Shown here piece after piece: positions 5,194 through 6,703 of a DNA stretch of 6,703 nucleotides; positions within the stretch are counted from its first letter, which is position 1, and each line of letters opens with the position of its first letter. The notes below the pieces were generated by a model. The model was not told the DNA's origin, searched no databases, and saw only the letters and a list, made by a program, of their open reading frames with translations. This DNA comes from an uncultured Eubacteriales bacterium (GTDB taxonomy: Bacteria; Bacillota; Clostridia; Peptostreptococcales; Anaerovoracaceae): contig CADBSP010000060.1 of assembly GCA_902797405.1 (NCBI GenBank), forward strand, positions 1 through 6,703, in the 5' to 3' direction. The position numbers and the translations under genes are program-made.

Positions 5194-5229
5194 AGTTTAT
5201 CACCCCATGTCCAACAAATGTCCAACAAA
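5194..5229 (-). promoter_or_regulatory. Tandem 11-bp operator plus possible -10 box, site 2
   Basis: On the minus strand, 5229-5208 has two head-to-tail copies of TTTGTTGGACA, identical over all 22 bp to site 1. The next bases again contain GGGGT (5202-5206), as in site 1. At 8 bp, TAAACT (5199-5194) is a 4-of-6 match to the -10 consensus; alternatively GATAAA (5201-5196) lies 17 bp from TGGACA of the distal repeat. It should drive the 75-residue gene 101 bp downstream and perhaps the surface-protein gene. It lies right behind the gene for the response regulator proposed to bind it. Confidence 0.6.
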
Positions 5230-5262
5230 AAATGCAGGTATTTAAATTTACCTGCATTTTTT
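5227..5262. terminator. Bidirectional-looking terminator after the response regulator gene
   Basis: A perfect 14-bp stem (5227-5240 with 5249-5262, core TGCAGGTA/TACCTGCA) closes an 8-nt loop. It has a run of six A at one base and six T at the other, giving a T tail in both directions. It lies 45 nt after the response regulator stop (5307), whose transcript it should end. Its minus-strand T tail merges into the first copy of the tandem operator. Confidence 0.88.
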
Positions 5263-5306
5263 ATGATAATTTTTATGATTTTTATATTTACCGCATCAAT
5301 CCCGAA

Positions 5307-6197
5307 TTATTCGTAGTCTTTATTATTAACCCTATCCATATAGGCTTCCGTCAGGCTTGCCCACGAATATTCGCTTAAGTATTCTCCACGGTAAGATTGA
5401 ATAGTTTCAATGTCACCATCCATAAAGCGATAGAGATCGCAATCAAAGGTTTCGGGTACTACTCTAAGAATTCCTCTTTCCAATTCCAATATCTCCGAAA
5501 TACCGTATTCGTTGAGCGTGTCCCTTAGACTCCTGATAATCACGTCCAATTGCTTCTGCGCAGGGCGGTCGTACATGCCGTCCTCCCAAAGCGTAGAAAA
5601 AATTTCCGCGCGACTCACTCCGCCCTGGCGATCAACCAAATGAGCCAGTAACTCCTTTGCCTTTGCTCTGGCAAAGGTTACAGGATGACCATCAACAAAA
5701 ACATCAAATTCGCCGAAGGTATGGACTCTAATATGCGGAACCTCTTTTTTATTAGAGGAATAGAAACCCGATCCGGCTTTATTCTTCAAAGCATTGCCAT
5801 TTTTTCCATTATAACTGTCATATGAAGAAATAAGACGAGCTCGGGCTGACAAGGCGTAGTCAACCTCTTCTTCCAGGCTGCTCTTATCAACGGGCTTAAG
5901 TAGATATCCCGAAACATGAAGCTTATATGCGTCGAGGGCATATTGAGAATATCCGGTCAGAAAAATAATCGTGGTTTCAGGGCTAAGATTCTTTATTTTT
6001 GATGCCAAGACAAGGCCGTCCATTTCCGGCATACTAATGTCCAGAATGGCAATGTCACATTCATTGTTTTCTAAATAATCCAAAGCCTTCTTTCCTGAAT
6101 CAAATCCTTCAACTTCAGGAGCATGTTCTATTTCCTTGCACAAGGAAACTATACCATTCAGATTCAAAGGCTCGTCATCAACACAAATAATTCGCAT
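5307..6197 (-). CDS. Response regulator with receiver domain and SARP-like winged helix
   Basis: A 296-residue cytoplasmic regulator. Residues 1-117 are a receiver domain with the acidic pair D7/D8, phosphoacceptor D53 in ILDISMPEMDG, T81 in FLTGYS and K101 in LLKPVD. A polar linker (about 118-154) leads to a winged-helix DNA-binding domain (about 155-250; FGEFDVFVDGHPV, then RAKAKELLAHLVD, and a recognition region QKQLDVIIRSLRDTL). This is the arrangement of SARP/Trans_reg_C proteins. The tail 251-291 (FDCDLYRF ... YRGEYLSEYSWASLTEAYMDR) resembles only the beginning of a bacterial transcriptional activation (BTAD) domain, so that module is short. The start at 6197 opens directly into the first beta strand; GGAG at 6209-6212 is 11 nt upstream. 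No sensor kinase is encoded in the window. A poor promoter (TTGCCA 6269-6264, TATAAA 6248-6243, 15-bp gap) lies upstream. It probably controls the tandem 11-bp operators at 5208-5229 and 602-623, by inference from domain type and position. Confidence 0.93.
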   Translation of the reverse strand: MRIICVDDEPLNLNGIVSLCKEIEHAPEVEGFDSGKKALDYLENNECDIAILDISMPEMDGLVLASKIKNLSPETTIIFLTGYSQYALDAYKLHVSGYLLKPVDKSSLEEEVDYALSARARLISSYDSYNGKNGNALKNKAGSGFYSSNKKEVPHIRVHTFGEFDVFVDGHPVTFARAKAKELLAHLVDRQGGVSRAEIFSTLWEDGMYDRPAQKQLDVIIRSLRDTLNEYGISEILELERGILRVVPETFDCDLYRFMDGDIETIQSYRGEYLSEYSWASLTEAYMDRVNNKDYE

Positions 6198-6317
6198 ATA
6201 TTATTTGTCTCCAAAAAATTAGACTTAACTACCAACTTATAGTTTATACAAATCAACAACTTTTGGCAAGGTTTTTTCAATATTGTATAAAATTGGAAGT
6301 AATATCATAATTTTCTG

Positions 6318-6599
6318 CTACATTCCATATATGCAATAAACCGGGTAGAATGTTCCCATAAACACCCAAGGGTTTTCTCCCATTTCAATATGTTCACCAA
6401 AGGTCAAATCCGGAATGAACACCTTCACCGATGTGCGTTTAGTCCCTGAAATTACAACACCTTCAGGAGTCGGATTCTTAACAAATTCCTCTACCTTCTG
6501 TCTGAAATTTGATATTCCGGTTTCCTTTCCAAAATTATCAAAGAAATCGTTTGCATCTACGTACGATACATGTTCCTGGCACCATTTTATATTGTTCAT
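6318..6599 (-). CDS. Hypothetical protein, 93 residues
   Basis: I do not recognise this protein. The start at 6599 is supported by AGAGG about 7 nt upstream, and it begins only 11 nt after the stop of the cysteine hydrolase gene, so the two are likely one operon. It has no signal peptide or membrane helix. It looks like a small mixed alpha/beta domain: an N-terminal helical part (DFFDNFGKETGISNFRQKVEEFVKN region, about 18-42), a beta-rich middle (GVVISGTKRTSVKVFIPDL, 47-65) and an aromatic C-terminus ending CIYGM. Three cysteines or fewer, with no metal-site pattern. No clear terminator follows it before the response regulator gene. Confidence 0.75.
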   Translation of the reverse strand: MNNIKWCQEHVSYVDANDFFDNFGKETGISNFRQKVEEFVKNPTPEGVVISGTKRTSVKVFIPDLTFGEHIEMGENPWVFMGTFYPVYCIYGM

Positions 6600-6610
6600 C
6601 TAGACCTCTT

Positions 6611-6703
6611 CTATTCAACGACTTCAATCTGGCAGGAGCGGAGTGTTTCCAATGCAGCGTTGTGCTTATCCGGTGTTACGCCGGCACAGCAGGTCGGATC
6701 GAG
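6611..6703 (-). CDS. Cysteine hydrolase (isochorismatase/nicotinamidase group), C-terminal end
   Basis: The last 30 codons of a gene that enters from beyond position 6703 and stops at TAG 6611-6613. The segment PTCCAGVTPDKHNAALETLR and the ending SCQIEVVE match the C-terminal strand-helix-strand of cysteine hydrolases, where a D/S-x-C-x-A-G-V-T pattern precedes H-x-A-A-L-E. These enzymes hydrolyse nicotinamide or related amides or vinyl ethers. The catalytic triad lies outside the window, so the substrate cannot be assigned. It is followed after 11 nt by the 93-residue unknown gene. Confidence 0.65.
   Translation of the reverse strand, partial: LDPTCCAGVTPDKHNAALETLRSCQIEVVE

Noticed and set aside
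602..5229. The two 22-bp direct repeats as att sites or ends of a 4.6-kb mobile element
   Set aside because: There is no integrase, transposase or tRNA gene. The repeats have an internal 11-bp tandem structure and each lies at a promoter-like position, which operators explain better.
5190..5378. Plus-strand open frame of 62 codons
   Set aside because: It runs through site 2, a terminator and the 3' end of the response regulator gene, and has no ribosome binding site.
6243..6289. Firm promoter for the response regulator
   Set aside because: TTGCCA and TATAAA are only 15 bp apart, and other -10-like boxes nearby (6236-6241, 6282-6289) lack a spaced -35, so none is convincing enough to list.

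Overview
The window looks like chromosomal DNA of a low-GC Gram-positive anaerobe, most likely a Lachnospiraceae-type Clostridium relative. This rests on AT-rich intergenic DNA, strong AGGAGG-type ribosome binding sites, a sortase-anchored InlB-repeat surface protein, a response regulator with a SARP-like output domain, and a partial GHKL-like protein of a kind I associate with that family. The assignment is inference; no rRNA or other marker gene is present. Every credible gene lies on the minus strand, so the biological order runs from high to low coordinates.

In that order: the C-terminus of a cysteine hydrolase of the isochorismatase/nicotinamidase group (6611-6703, cut by the window edge); a 93-residue unknown protein 11 nt downstream (6318-6599); a response regulator with a receiver domain, a winged helix and a shortened BTAD-like tail (5307-6197), ended by a perfect 14-bp terminator (5227-5262); a 75-residue unknown protein (4879-5106); a signal-peptide plus sorting-signal surface protein with a duplicated InlB-like module (3379-4794); an orphan PepSY-like coding remnant (3293-3385); a terminator (3254-3282); a coupled pair encoding a 2H-family RNA cyclic phosphodiesterase (ThpR/LigT, 2640-3140) and a macro-domain/HTH fusion (1449-2636); a terminator (1421-1450); a von Willebrand A domain protein (689-1357); and the N-terminal part of a GHKL-like protein (1-491, cut by the window edge).

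Two regulatory structures stand out. First, an identical tandem operator, two direct copies of TTTGTTGGACA at 11-bp spacing, occurs twice (602-623 and 5208-5229). Each copy lies just after the preceding transcript's terminator and about 100 bp upstream of a start codon, and in each the proximal repeat is 8 bp from a possible -10 box. That is the spacing used by SARP/OmpR-type winged-helix activators, and the response regulator with this kind of output domain is encoded immediately upstream of one copy. The likely reading is a small regulon that includes the 75-aa protein (perhaps with the surface protein) and the GHKL-like protein. Second, the vWA gene has a 12-bp perfect inverted repeat that would hide its Shine-Dalgarno sequence in read-through mRNA but not in mRNA from a candidate promoter located inside the hairpin loop.

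The ThpR/macro pair matches, in enzyme type, the two consecutive steps that dispose of ADP-ribose 1'',2''-cyclic phosphate, the by-product of NAD-dependent RNA 2'-phosphate removal. The macro protein also carries a C-terminal HTH-like domain. With the adjacent vWA gene this is a candidate RNA/NAD-related module whose job is not established.
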